Shown here: positions 1-5,465 of the stretch, one piece after another
Layout of the letters: each line of letters starts with the position of its first letter
Position numbering within the stretch: position 1 is the stretch's first letter
NCBI GenBank assembly: GCA_900770275.1
Contig: CAAGJS010000046.1
Coordinates: 1 to 8,059, forward strand
Reading direction: 5' to 3'
Length of the DNA stretch: 8,059 nucleotides
Source of the DNA: Erysipelotrichaceae bacterium
GTDB taxonomy: Bacteria; Bacillota_I; Bacilli_A; Erysipelotrichales; Erysipelotrichaceae
Notes under the pieces: generated by a model
Told to the model about the DNA's origin: nothing
The model's database searches: none
What the model saw: only the letters and a program-made list of their open reading frames with translations
Program-made: the position numbers and the translations under genes

Positions 1-115
1 AACCGTGTTTTTAAACAAGCCCTGAATGCCAATTTTCCTTGAATTTACAGCATTTCTCGGCTACCAACTTTTACGAGGTGCGACTGTAGTTATACAATCA
101 CACCGGGAATTCAAG
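1..115 (+). other. Foreign sequence abutting a truncated gene; possible end of an insertion sequence
   Basis: This stretch is unrelated to the reductase gene that it interrupts at about position 115. On the plus strand it begins in an open frame that ends at a TGA (40-42), reading NRVFKQALNANFP, which could be the last 13 residues of a protein running in from the left. About 70 noncoding bases follow, then the junction. A gene tail, then a short noncoding stretch, then an abrupt break in another gene is what the end of a transposase-bearing element looks like. I see no confirmed terminal inverted repeat or target duplication, because the other end is outside the window. It could equally be a deletion or rearrangement breakpoint. 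Confidence 0.3.
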
Positions 116-577
116 ATAATTGGTGATCCACTTGTTGTTCATATCCGTCCAGAACGTCTCGTCGACAGAAGGATTCGGATCTTTCTTGTCCGGATAGTTG
201 GCAGCTTCACTGGAGGTCCTGACGATTTTCCTGACGCCTGCCCGGATCGCGGCGGAGAAGACGTTCTCGACACCGGATTTTGCGGTGGGAATCAGTGCCG
301 GATCCTCATGATTGTTTCCGCCAAGCGGGGATGCAACATGGAGAACGTAATCGATATCCTTCATGGCATCGTCCCAGCCGTCGGGGCTTGTCAGATCCGC
401 CACGGCAAAGGAGAGTTTTCTGGTGTCAACGCCCTCCGCTTCCAGCATGGACGTTACCTTCTCCGACTTCTTCATTGAGCGGACCGTTGTCCGTACATCG
501 TATCCCTTCTCCAGAAGCTTTCGGATCGTCCAACCCGCGAGGAATCCTGTGCCGCCAGTAACCAGTACCTTGCTCAT
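98..577 (-). pseudogene. Truncated NAD(P)-dependent epimerase/dehydratase (dihydroflavonol-4-reductase-like extended SDR)
   Basis: The N-terminal half of an extended short-chain dehydrogenase that reduces or epimerises a small carbonyl or sugar substrate with NAD(P)H. The Rossmann nucleotide-binding motif TGGTGFLAG is at residues 7-15, an acidic-to-basic turn after beta-2 (TTVRS, 30-34) suggests NADP preference, HVASPL is at 80-85 and the catalytic TSS at 121-123. The ITNY at 151-154 carries the catalytic Tyr of YxxxK, but the expected continuation with the Lys is replaced by LEFPV and a stop, so the protein is 159 residues instead of about 340 and should be inactive. The ATG at 577 was chosen over those at 583 and 655 because the AGGAAGGAG site lies 9 bases upstream of it. 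It follows the DUF422 membrane protein gene by about 40 bases and is probably in the same transcript. The break coincides with the foreign sequence at 1-115. Confidence 0.85.
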
Positions 578-618
578 CGTCATAATCTCCTTCCTGTCAT
601 TTGTATGTGTGTTTAACA

Positions 619-1485
619 TTACGCTGTCTTCTCGGCAGCTCTTCTTCGAATCCAAACCAGAGTCCCGATGATCCCTGCCATGACAAGTGCCAGAAGGGCA
701 ATCATCGTGGAAGATTCATAGGCATAGTGTGCCTGCCAGCTGTATCCTAGGCAGTCGGTCACGGTGAAGTCCTTCACGGTCGGGAATCCGATGAGAGGCG
801 CCGTGACCTGAAGTGCAACGAGAATCGCGTTCTGCAGGTGCCAGGAAGAGGCAGTCCCGATCCTGGAGTTGTCTTTCTTTGCAACGCGGGGAATGATCAG
901 GATCTCCCACAGAAGCAAGGTGACAAAGACGGTGAAGATCCAGCCGAGGCTGTTGGTGAGCGGCGAGCCGAAGAATCCGCCGCCTGCCGGATACTCATAG
1001 TCTCCGTTGACAAGACCATTGATGGCGTCTGTTGTCAGATCCATGCCGCTTGCGATGAAGGCTCCGATGAGAGGCCGTCCGATTTTCGATACCAGGTCAT
1101 TCTGGCCCTTTCTTCCGATCAGAAGATCCGCAAGAAGCCACCCGGCAAACGCGTAGAAGTAATACCCGAACCCGACCTGCAGCGGAACATTCACAATCCG
1201 GATCCCCTCTGCAAAGTGATTGAAATATCCGAACGGGAAACCGAAACTCACGCTGGTGTTCTCAAACAGAAACGCGCAGGCAGCGGAGATCACGTTCATG
1301 AGGATCATGTTTCCGAATCCGAAAAGGGACGCACCTGCGAAGTAGGAAAAGAGCAGGATTCCGAACAGTCCCATGCTGATCTGGAAGTCGCCGCCATTCA
1401 TGGCCGTAACGGCTGCAGAGATCATTGCGATGACATGGATCAGAACGAATCCCCAGAGACTGACCTGTTTTTTGATTGTTTTCAT
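619..1485 (-). CDS. Carotenoid biosynthesis-type (DUF422) integral membrane protein
   Basis: A polytopic membrane protein of 288 residues with about seven hydrophobic segments and a basic C-terminus (RRRAAEKTA). It matches the carotenoid biosynthesis protein family (DUF422/CruF-like): an FGFPFGYF motif at residues 82-88, GMDLTTDAIN at 147-156 (the family's D-x-x-x-D element) and GGFFGSPLTNSLGW at 169-182, which resembles the family's GxYxGIPxxNxxGW. Some members hydrate carotenoid ends, but many Firmicutes carry it without a carotenoid pathway, so the substrate here is unknown. The start is uncertain. The frame is open to an ATG at 1521, but neither site has a clear Shine-Dalgarno sequence. 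I prefer 1485 because the hydrophobic N-terminus begins there and because the ATG at 1521 would sit at or before the likely transcription start. It is divergent from a TetR regulator and followed by the truncated reductase. Confidence 0.75.
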   Translation of the reverse strand: MKTIKKQVSLWGFVLIHVIAMISAAVTAMNGGDFQISMGLFGILLFSYFAGASLFGFGNMILMNVISAACAFLFENTSVSFGFPFGYFNHFAEGIRIVNVPLQVGFGYYFYAFAGWLLADLLIGRKGQNDLVSKIGRPLIGAFIASGMDLTTDAINGLVNGDYEYPAGGGFFGSPLTNSLGWIFTVFVTLLLWEILIIPRVAKKDNSRIGTASSWHLQNAILVALQVTAPLIGFPTVKDFTVTDCLGYSWQAHYAYESSTMIALLALVMAGIIGTLVWIRRRAAEKTA

Positions 1486-1500
1486 AATGCCATTCTTAAA

Positions 1501-1596
1501 CACGTGTTGCATATCTTTCATACGTCATATATAATCCAAACCGTGGTACAGAAACAAGCATCAATCATTTCAGTTATGAAAAATATGCGACACGGG
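1501..1596. repeat. Spaced inverted repeat in the divergent control region (probable operator pair)
   Basis: The 21-bp arms at 1501-1521 and 1576-1596 are inverted copies matching at 18 of 21 positions, separated by 54 bp. The shared core reads GCATAT(C/T)TTTCAT on the plus strand of the left arm. The left arm contains the -35 element of the tetR promoter, and the right arm reaches the tetR ribosome binding site. Two-fold symmetric sites placed like this between a TetR-family gene and a divergent target are the expected operators for autoregulation, although single TetR palindromes are usually shorter and more compact. Confidence 0.55.
1507..1535 (+). promoter_or_regulatory. Sigma-A-type promoter for the tetR gene
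   Basis: TTGCAT (1507-1512), a 17-bp spacer and a perfect TATAAT (1530-1535) lie about 70 bp upstream of the TetR start codon. The -35 falls inside the left arm of the inverted repeat, so a protein bound there would block it. On the minus strand a weaker pair, TTGTTT (1557-1552) and TATATA (1533-1528) with an 18-bp spacer, could serve the membrane protein gene. The two promoters would then overlap at their -10 elements. Confidence 0.5.
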
Positions 1597-1604
1597 AGGA
1601 CTTC

Positions 1605-2159
1605 ATGTTGCAGAAAGTACAGAAAAGCGAAGAAAAAAAGATCGACCGCAGGACTGCATACACGAGAATGGTGATCCGGGACGCCCTGTATAAGCTTCTG
1701 GAAACAAAACATCTCTCACAGATCACGGTCAAGGAGATCTGCGAGGAGGCCGATATCAACCGTGCGACCTTTTACCGGAACTACGTGGACATCTACGATC
1801 TCTATGAAAAGCTTGAGGAAGAGCTGACCTCAAGTGCCTTTGCGGACGGAAATATTGAGACGGGAAGATACCGGCTGATTGAACTTATCTATGAGAATCA
1901 GTCGTTCTACCGGGAATTCTTTGCATCGCGTCTCGAAAGTCCGTACATCAAAAAGATGGCAGGAGAAATCTTTGATCAGATGAAAGCACTCCTGATCCAG
2001 CGCGGAACCTTTGATGAGAGGACCTTTCAGATCTCGTATCAGTACAACTATTACGGCATGATCGGCGTTCTGAAAGAATGGCTGTCCGACGGCTGCCCGG
2101 AGAAACCGAGAGAGTTTGCGGACATGATCTACAGCATCGTCGAGAAGCAATATAAGTGA
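1605..2159 (+). CDS. TetR/AcrR family transcriptional regulator
   Basis: A DNA-binding repressor of 184 residues, the usual size for the family. The N-terminal domain starts with DRRTAYTRMVIRDAL (14-28), and the helix-turn-helix covers ITVKEICEEADINRATFYRNY (40-60), the strongly conserved part of TetR proteins. The C-terminal ligand and dimer domain is aromatic-rich (YENQSFYREFF, YQYNYYG), resembling the C-terminal domains found in DhaS-like TetR regulators of Firmicutes. The ATG at 1605 has a GGGAGGA site 4 bases upstream. It is divergent from the DUF422 membrane protein gene, with a spaced inverted repeat between them, so it probably regulates itself and the membrane protein/reductase pair. 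The ligand is unknown. The next genes on the same strand begin 100 bp later with their own likely promoter. Confidence 0.9.
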   Translation: MLQKVQKSEEKKIDRRTAYTRMVIRDALYKLLETKHLSQITVKEICEEADINRATFYRNYVDIYDLYEKLEEELTSSAFADGNIETGRYRLIELIYENQSFYREFFASRLESPYIKKMAGEIFDQMKALLIQRGTFDERTFQISYQYNYYGMIGVLKEWLSDGCPEKPREFADMIYSIVEKQYK

Positions 2160-2206
2160 ACGGAGAAGAGGGAGTACTCTGTGCATTCGAATTGAATCCG
2201 CCTTTT

Positions 2207-2234
2207 TTGGAAGAAAGCAGGGGACAGATATGAT
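2207..2234 (+). promoter_or_regulatory. Candidate promoter of the NAT-ada-alkA operon
   Basis: TTGGAA (2207-2212), a 16-bp spacer and TATGAT (2229-2234) give a reasonable sigma-A promoter with transcription starting near 2241, about 20 bases before the acetyltransferase ATG. Because Ada proteins activate their own operon, an Ada-binding site would be expected close to or upstream of the -35. I cannot identify one with confidence. Confidence 0.35.
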
Positions 2235-2260
2235 ACAGTCGCATCTGGAAAGGCAAGGCA

Positions 2261-3112
2261 ATGGAGATACATTCGGATGGATATTCCAAAGAACAGATCG
2301 GGGAATATCTGAGGCGAATTCACTGGCAGGGAACAGAAGAGGTCTCTCTCGAGAATCTGACGAAACTGCAGAGGCTGCATCTCACTCACATTCCCTATGA
2401 GAATCTTGATCTTATGAATGGCGTATTCCGCTGTCGCTGACGCCGGAGGCGCTGTTTCAAAAGATCGCTTTGAATCACCGGGGCGGATACTGTTTCGAAT
2501 TGCAGGGAGTAGACCTTCTGTTACCTGCTGAAAGGCCTCGGATTTGAGGTAAAGCAGTACGCGGGACGGTTCATGGACGAACCGGGAGTTGTCCAGATGA
2601 GACGTCACCGTATTCTCGTGGTTTCTCTTTCCGGGAAGCGCTATGTCTGTGATGTCGGTGTTCGAAGTGAGTCGTCAAAGATCCCACTGGAACTCATAGA
2701 GGGTCTTGTACAGGACGACGGGATCAGCCAGTATCAATATCAAAAGGACCCGTTTTACGGCTGGGTGCTGATGCAGAAGGAAAACGGAAAGCCATGGAAA
2801 CCGCTGCTCGGATCTACGGAAGAAGAGCAGATCGATGCGGACTATGTGATGCCGTCCTTCTATTGTGAGAAGCATCCGGATTCCACGTTTAACAAGTTTA
2901 TGAAGATATCAATCTTCACACCGGACAGTGATCTTACCATTGTTCACAACACCTTTAAGATCTACCGGCATGGAAGAGTAGAACAGCGCAGGGAACTTGG
3001 TACAGAGGAAGAGGCGGTGGAGCTTCTTCAAGATACCTTTGGCATTGATGTGCCGGATTCGTACCATCACTTTCTCGAGGAAAAGAAAGGAGCGGGAGAT
3101 GACAGAAGATGA
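2261..3112 (+). pseudogene. Arylamine N-acetyltransferase with two compensating frameshifts
   Basis: Arylamine N-acetyltransferases move an acetyl group from acetyl-CoA to aromatic amines or hydrazines through a Cys-His-Asp triad. The ATG at 2261 opens a good N-terminus (LTHIPYENLDLMNG, ending about 2422), but the frame then meets a TGA at 2438. The family sequence continues one frame over from about 2428 (PLSLTPEALFQKI, then RGGYCFE with the catalytic Cys codon at 2491-2493) and returns to the first frame from about 2516 (FCYLLKGLGFEVKQYAGRF), running to the TGA at 3110. The catalytic His (2606-2608) and Asp (2651-2653, in YVCDVGV) are present. A lost base near 2425 and a gained base near 2512-2515 explain the pattern. 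With these corrected the protein would be about 283 residues, normal for the family. Either it is a recent pseudogene or the sequence has two errors. It overlaps ada by 14 bases. Confidence 0.85.
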
Positions 3113-4151
3113 GATGTGGAGAGCGGTCAGAGACTGCGATGCATCCTTTGACGGGAAATTTTTCTATGGAGTGAAGACGACGGGAATCTACTGCCGTCCA
3201 TCCTGCAAGTCAAAGCTCCCGAAGAGAGAAAACGTTGTGTTTTTCAGCACAAAGGAAGAAGCGGAGAAAGCCGGCTTTCATCCCTGCAAGCGCTGCCGTC
3301 CGGATCTTATCGAGTATGATCCTGCAGCGGAGCTGTCCAGGAGGACGAAGGAGCTGTATGACTCCCATTACAGTGACCGGGTGCAGCTTGGGCTTGATAT
3401 GAAGAAGATGGGCGTCAGCAGAAAACATCTGACCGAGATCTTCAAGCAGCAGTACGATATCACCCCCTCGGAATATCTGGTCCAGGTGCGGATCGCCGCG
3501 GCAAGACAGATGCTGCAGGACGGCTCCAGCATTTCAGATGCCGCCGGCATGACAGGTTATGAAAATCTCTCGGAGTTTTACGACCACTTCCGCCGGCAGA
3601 CGGGAATGACACCGGCAAGGTATCGGCAGATTTTTGCGGATAACATCAGCCGGAGTGTCCTGGAGACCCCGATCGGGCCGCTTCGCATTATCGCATCGAA
3701 GGACGCGATTCTGTGTGTCGAGCAGGCAGGAAGGGAGAGTCTGGATGCAGGCGCACGGGCAGGCAGCATCCCTGCTGACCGGATCCTTTCCGGTGACGCT
3801 TCCGGAGATCTCGTGAAGGACTGCAAGGCGCAGCTTGGCGACTATTTTGCCGGCAAAAGGAAGAATTTCGATCTTCCGGTGAGCCCGGAGGGAACGGATT
3901 TCCAGAAAAACGTATGGGCACATCTTAAGGAGATCCCGTACGGGCAGACGCGTACGTACGGAGAGCTGGCAGAGATGGCCGGGAACAAAAAGGCTTCCCG
4001 GGCGGTTGGCATGGCAAATCACTGCAACCCGATCCTGATCCTGATTCCCTGCCATCGTGTCATCGGCGCGGACGGGAGCCTTACGGGATATGCGGCAGGG
4101 ATCGAGGCGAAGAAATACCTGCTGCAGCTGGAAAAAGGCTACACGGCATGA
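3099..4151 (+). CDS. ada: Ada: methylphosphotriester / O6-methylguanine-DNA methyltransferase and AraC-type activator
   Basis: A bifunctional 350-residue repair protein and transcription factor, close to the 354 residues of E. coli Ada. The N-terminal zinc domain has Cys32, Cys36, Cys63 and Cys66 (YCRPSC and CKRCRPDL). In E. coli the first of these takes methyl groups from DNA phosphotriesters and turns the protein into an activator. An AraC-type helix-turn-helix domain spans about 80-182 (MGVSRKHLTEIFKQ, GYENLSEFYDHFRRQTG). The C-terminal suicide methyltransferase domain carries the IPCHRVIG motif with acceptor Cys318. The start at 3099 is set by AAGGAG six bases upstream; an in-frame ATG at 2997 lies inside the acetyltransferase. 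It overlaps alkA by an ATGA, so the two should be translated together. In Bacillus these functions are split between AdaA and AdaB; here they are fused as in enterobacteria. Confidence 0.96.
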   Translation: MTEDEMWRAVRDCDASFDGKFFYGVKTTGIYCRPSCKSKLPKRENVVFFSTKEEAEKAGFHPCKRCRPDLIEYDPAAELSRRTKELYDSHYSDRVQLGLDMKKMGVSRKHLTEIFKQQYDITPSEYLVQVRIAAARQMLQDGSSISDAAGMTGYENLSEFYDHFRRQTGMTPARYRQIFADNISRSVLETPIGPLRIIASKDAILCVEQAGRESLDAGARAGSIPADRILSGDASGDLVKDCKAQLGDYFAGKRKNFDLPVSPEGTDFQKNVWAHLKEIPYGQTRTYGELAEMAGNKKASRAVGMANHCNPILILIPCHRVIGADGSLTGYAAGIEAKKYLLQLEKGYTA

Positions 4152-4777
4152 GGGAGGAATACATCCCGTTCGGTGAGCGGGAAATCCCATGGCTCTGCAG
4201 CCGGGATCCGGAGCTTGGAGCCGTGATTTCAAAGATGGAGAAACCGAGAAGAAAACTCCTGCCAGACCTTTTCTCAGGACTTGTCTTCTGCATCATTTCG
4301 CAGCAGATCTCGGCAAAGGCAGCGGAGACAGAATGGGCCAGGTTCCAGGAGTTCTTCTCCCCAGTCACGCCGGAAACCATCTGCCGCTTTACCCCGGAGG
4401 AGCTGCAGAAGTGCGGAACGACACGGAAAAGAGCCGGCTATATCTGTCACATCGCAGAACTGCTGTCGAAAGGATCCGTTGATGTGGAAGCTCTGTGCAA
4501 AGCAGATGACGCGACTTTCATTAGGGAGATTTCAAAGCTTCCGGGCATCGGGGAGTGGACAGCACAGATGCTGCTGATCCACGTCCTGAAAAGGCCGGAC
4601 ATCATCAGCTTTAAGGATCTTGCCGTCCTTCGGGGAATGCGCATGGTTTATCAGGTGCCGGATATCAGCAGAGAGTTTTTTGAAGAGAAGCGGGCTCTCT
4701 ATTCCCCATACGCGACAACCGCAAGCATCTATTTCTGGGCGATATCGACCGGAAATGCAAAAACAGTGCAGGAATGA
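4148..4777 (+). CDS. alkA: DNA-3-methyladenine glycosylase II (AlkA-like, HhH-GPD family)
   Basis: A base-excision repair enzyme of 209 residues that removes alkylated purines such as 3-methyladenine. It has the HhH-GPD fold: the early helix FSGLVFCIISQQIS (42-55), the helix-hairpin-helix LPGIGEWTA (131-139) and the catalytic Asp157 in DIISFKDLAVLRGM. It is shorter than E. coli AlkA (282) because it lacks the N-terminal beta domain, as in many bacterial and archaeal homologues. The start codon overlaps the ada stop as ATGA. In E. coli alkA is switched on by methylated Ada; being in the same operon here gives the same coupling directly. The flanking region just after its stop is degraded sequence rather than another intact operon member. 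Confidence 0.93.
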   Translation: MREEYIPFGEREIPWLCSRDPELGAVISKMEKPRRKLLPDLFSGLVFCIISQQISAKAAETEWARFQEFFSPVTPETICRFTPEELQKCGTTRKRAGYICHIAELLSKGSVDVEALCKADDATFIREISKLPGIGEWTAQMLLIHVLKRPDIISFKDLAVLRGMRMVYQVPDISREFFEEKRALYSPYATTASIYFWAISTGNAKTVQE

Positions 4778-4790
4778 GAAGATACAGAAA

Positions 4791-4889
4791 ATGCAGCACA
4801 GAATGAAAGAATTCCAGATGAGTCAGGAAGCAATGGATAAGGTCCTTACAGAAAATCAGGTGGGCCATGTCGCTACGATCGGAGAAGAC
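4791..4889 (+). pseudogene. N-terminal remnant of a pyridoxamine 5'-phosphate oxidase-like (PPOX) protein
   Basis: The reading frame from the ATG at 4791 encodes about 33 residues, including EAMDKVLTENQVGHVATIGED, which is the typical first helix and first strand of small FMN-binding PPOX-type proteins. After position 4889 the similarity stops. The frame stays open for another 300 bases, but as low-complexity, basic sequence without any family pattern. The full family is about 130-150 residues, so only a quarter remains. It lies 13 bases after alkA and may once have been the last gene of that operon. There is no convincing ribosome binding site, and the flavin-binding barrel is absent. Confidence 0.6.
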
Positions 4890-4968
4890 ATTGCAGAAGA
4901 TCATCGAGTCCCGGACAATTACTCCGGAAACGCAGGTCGAAATCCGTGCAATGAAGCGGAAACTCTGA
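4885..4968 (+). pseudogene. Short C-terminal fragment of an unrecognised protein
   Basis: In a different frame from the PPOX remnant, positions 4885-4968 read KTLQKIIESRTITPETQ followed by VEIRAMKRKL and a TGA. It has the look of a genuine amphipathic, charged protein C-terminus: balanced hydrophobic and charged residues ending in a basic tail. It has no start codon of its own, and I do not recognise the family. It could be the 3' end of a gene whose body was deleted when the PPOX gene was cut at about 4889. Confidence 0.3.
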
Positions 4969-5425
4969 GATCAAAAGAAACTTACATAACACGCCGGAGA
5001 ATAAACTTGCCGGCCTTCGGGCCAATCCCGACCACTATCTGCTGCGTGGTATCGGGAGCAATGTACAGGAGGTGCTTGAGATTACCGGAGGACTTCCCGT
5101 GGTGTCACTCTTCGACATTCGTTATGGCGATTATGAAGGGCTCTGCTCAGCGCAGGAAGCCGACTATCCGATACAGGCCGCCGGAGTGTCTTACCTGAAA
5201 AACGGCCTCGCCATCGGGGCGGTGCGGCATCAGATACGGGACACCGAAAATGGCTGCCACATCAAGCTGACCGTGGAGTTCCCGGCCCTGATGCCGGACC
5301 GGAATATCCGGGCACATCAGTACCACCTGGCATGCGAATTCTTTAACTGGTTTACGGAAACACATTGCTCAAAATTTCGATTGCCCCCGTCCACGAGAGA
5401 GTGTTATACTCAAGTATCCGAATAA
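4955..5425 (+). pseudogene. C-terminal part of an unrecognised protein, no plausible start
   Basis: The frame is open from just after a TGA at 4952 to the TAA at 5423. From about 4991 the residues look like real coding sequence: LAGLRANPDHYLLRGIGSN, then ITGGLPVVSLFDIRYGDYEG, and a final block with KLTVEFPALMPDRNIRAH and CEFFNWF. I do not recognise a family. No ATG occurs in frame; the only early option is a GTG at 5072 that touches an AGGAGG with no spacing, so it is not credible. The start was probably lost in the same event that broke the genes to its left. The last ~20 residues cover the recombinase promoter, and the stop codon lies inside the left arm of the recombinase palindrome, so the coding end may originally have been elsewhere. 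Confidence 0.45.
5381..5410 (+). promoter_or_regulatory. Promoter of the tyrosine recombinase gene
   Basis: TTGCCC (5381-5386), an 18-bp spacer and TATACT (5405-5410) form a plausible sigma-A promoter. Transcription would start near 5416-5418, that is inside the left arm of the palindrome at 5413-5444, leaving a leader of about 50 bases with a GGAGAGG site before the ATG at 5466. Anything bound to the palindrome would block initiation. Confidence 0.45.
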
Positions 5426-5444
5426 TATCGATTATTCGGATACT
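5413..5444. repeat. Perfect 14-4-14 palindrome; probable recombination site and/or operator
   Basis: AGTATCCGAATAAT (5413-5426), the 4-base centre ATCG (5427-5430), and the exact reverse complement of the arm (5431-5444). It lies 21 bp before the recombinase start codon and covers the predicted transcription start. Two inverted binding elements around a short asymmetric centre is the architecture of tyrosine-recombinase crossover sites (dif, difSL, loxP). It can be read as 12-bp arms with an 8-bp spacer, as in lox sites. It is AT-rich and not followed by a T-run, so it is not an intrinsic terminator. A 13-bp copy of the arm recurs at 6565-6577. Confidence 0.75.
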
Positions 5445-5465
5445 ACTGGAGAGGAAAAAGAGTAC

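Noticed and set aside
107..112. GAATTC (EcoRI) at the breakpoint of the reductase, suggesting a cloning chimera
   Set aside because: GAATTC also occurs elsewhere in the window (for example at about 1914, 4809 and 5337), so one near the junction is not telling.
838..1674. Long plus-strand open frame (278 codons) opposite the DUF422 membrane protein
   Set aside because: Its translation is highly charged with no family pattern, it has no ribosome binding site, and the opposite strand has clear membrane segments and DUF422 motifs. It also runs into the tetR gene in another frame.
2185..2210. Terminator after tetR (small inverted ATTC-GAAT pair followed by six T)
   Set aside because: The possible stem is only four or five weak pairs and does not directly adjoin the T-run; the T-run more likely belongs to the -35 region of the next promoter.
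3534..4232. Minus-strand open frame of 232 codons opposite ada
   Set aside because: Rich in Cys, Arg and Pro in the way typical of antisense reading of a coding gene; ada on the other strand has complete domains and active sites.
4620..5198. Plus-strand frame running from within alkA through the PPOX remnant
   Set aside because: Only 4791-4889 has recognisable family sequence; before that it is out of frame with alkA, and after it the residues look random.
5413..5444. Palindrome as an intrinsic terminator for the fragment upstream
   Set aside because: The stem is AT-rich and is followed by TACTGGAGAGG rather than a run of T; its position on the recombinase promoter fits a protein-binding site better.
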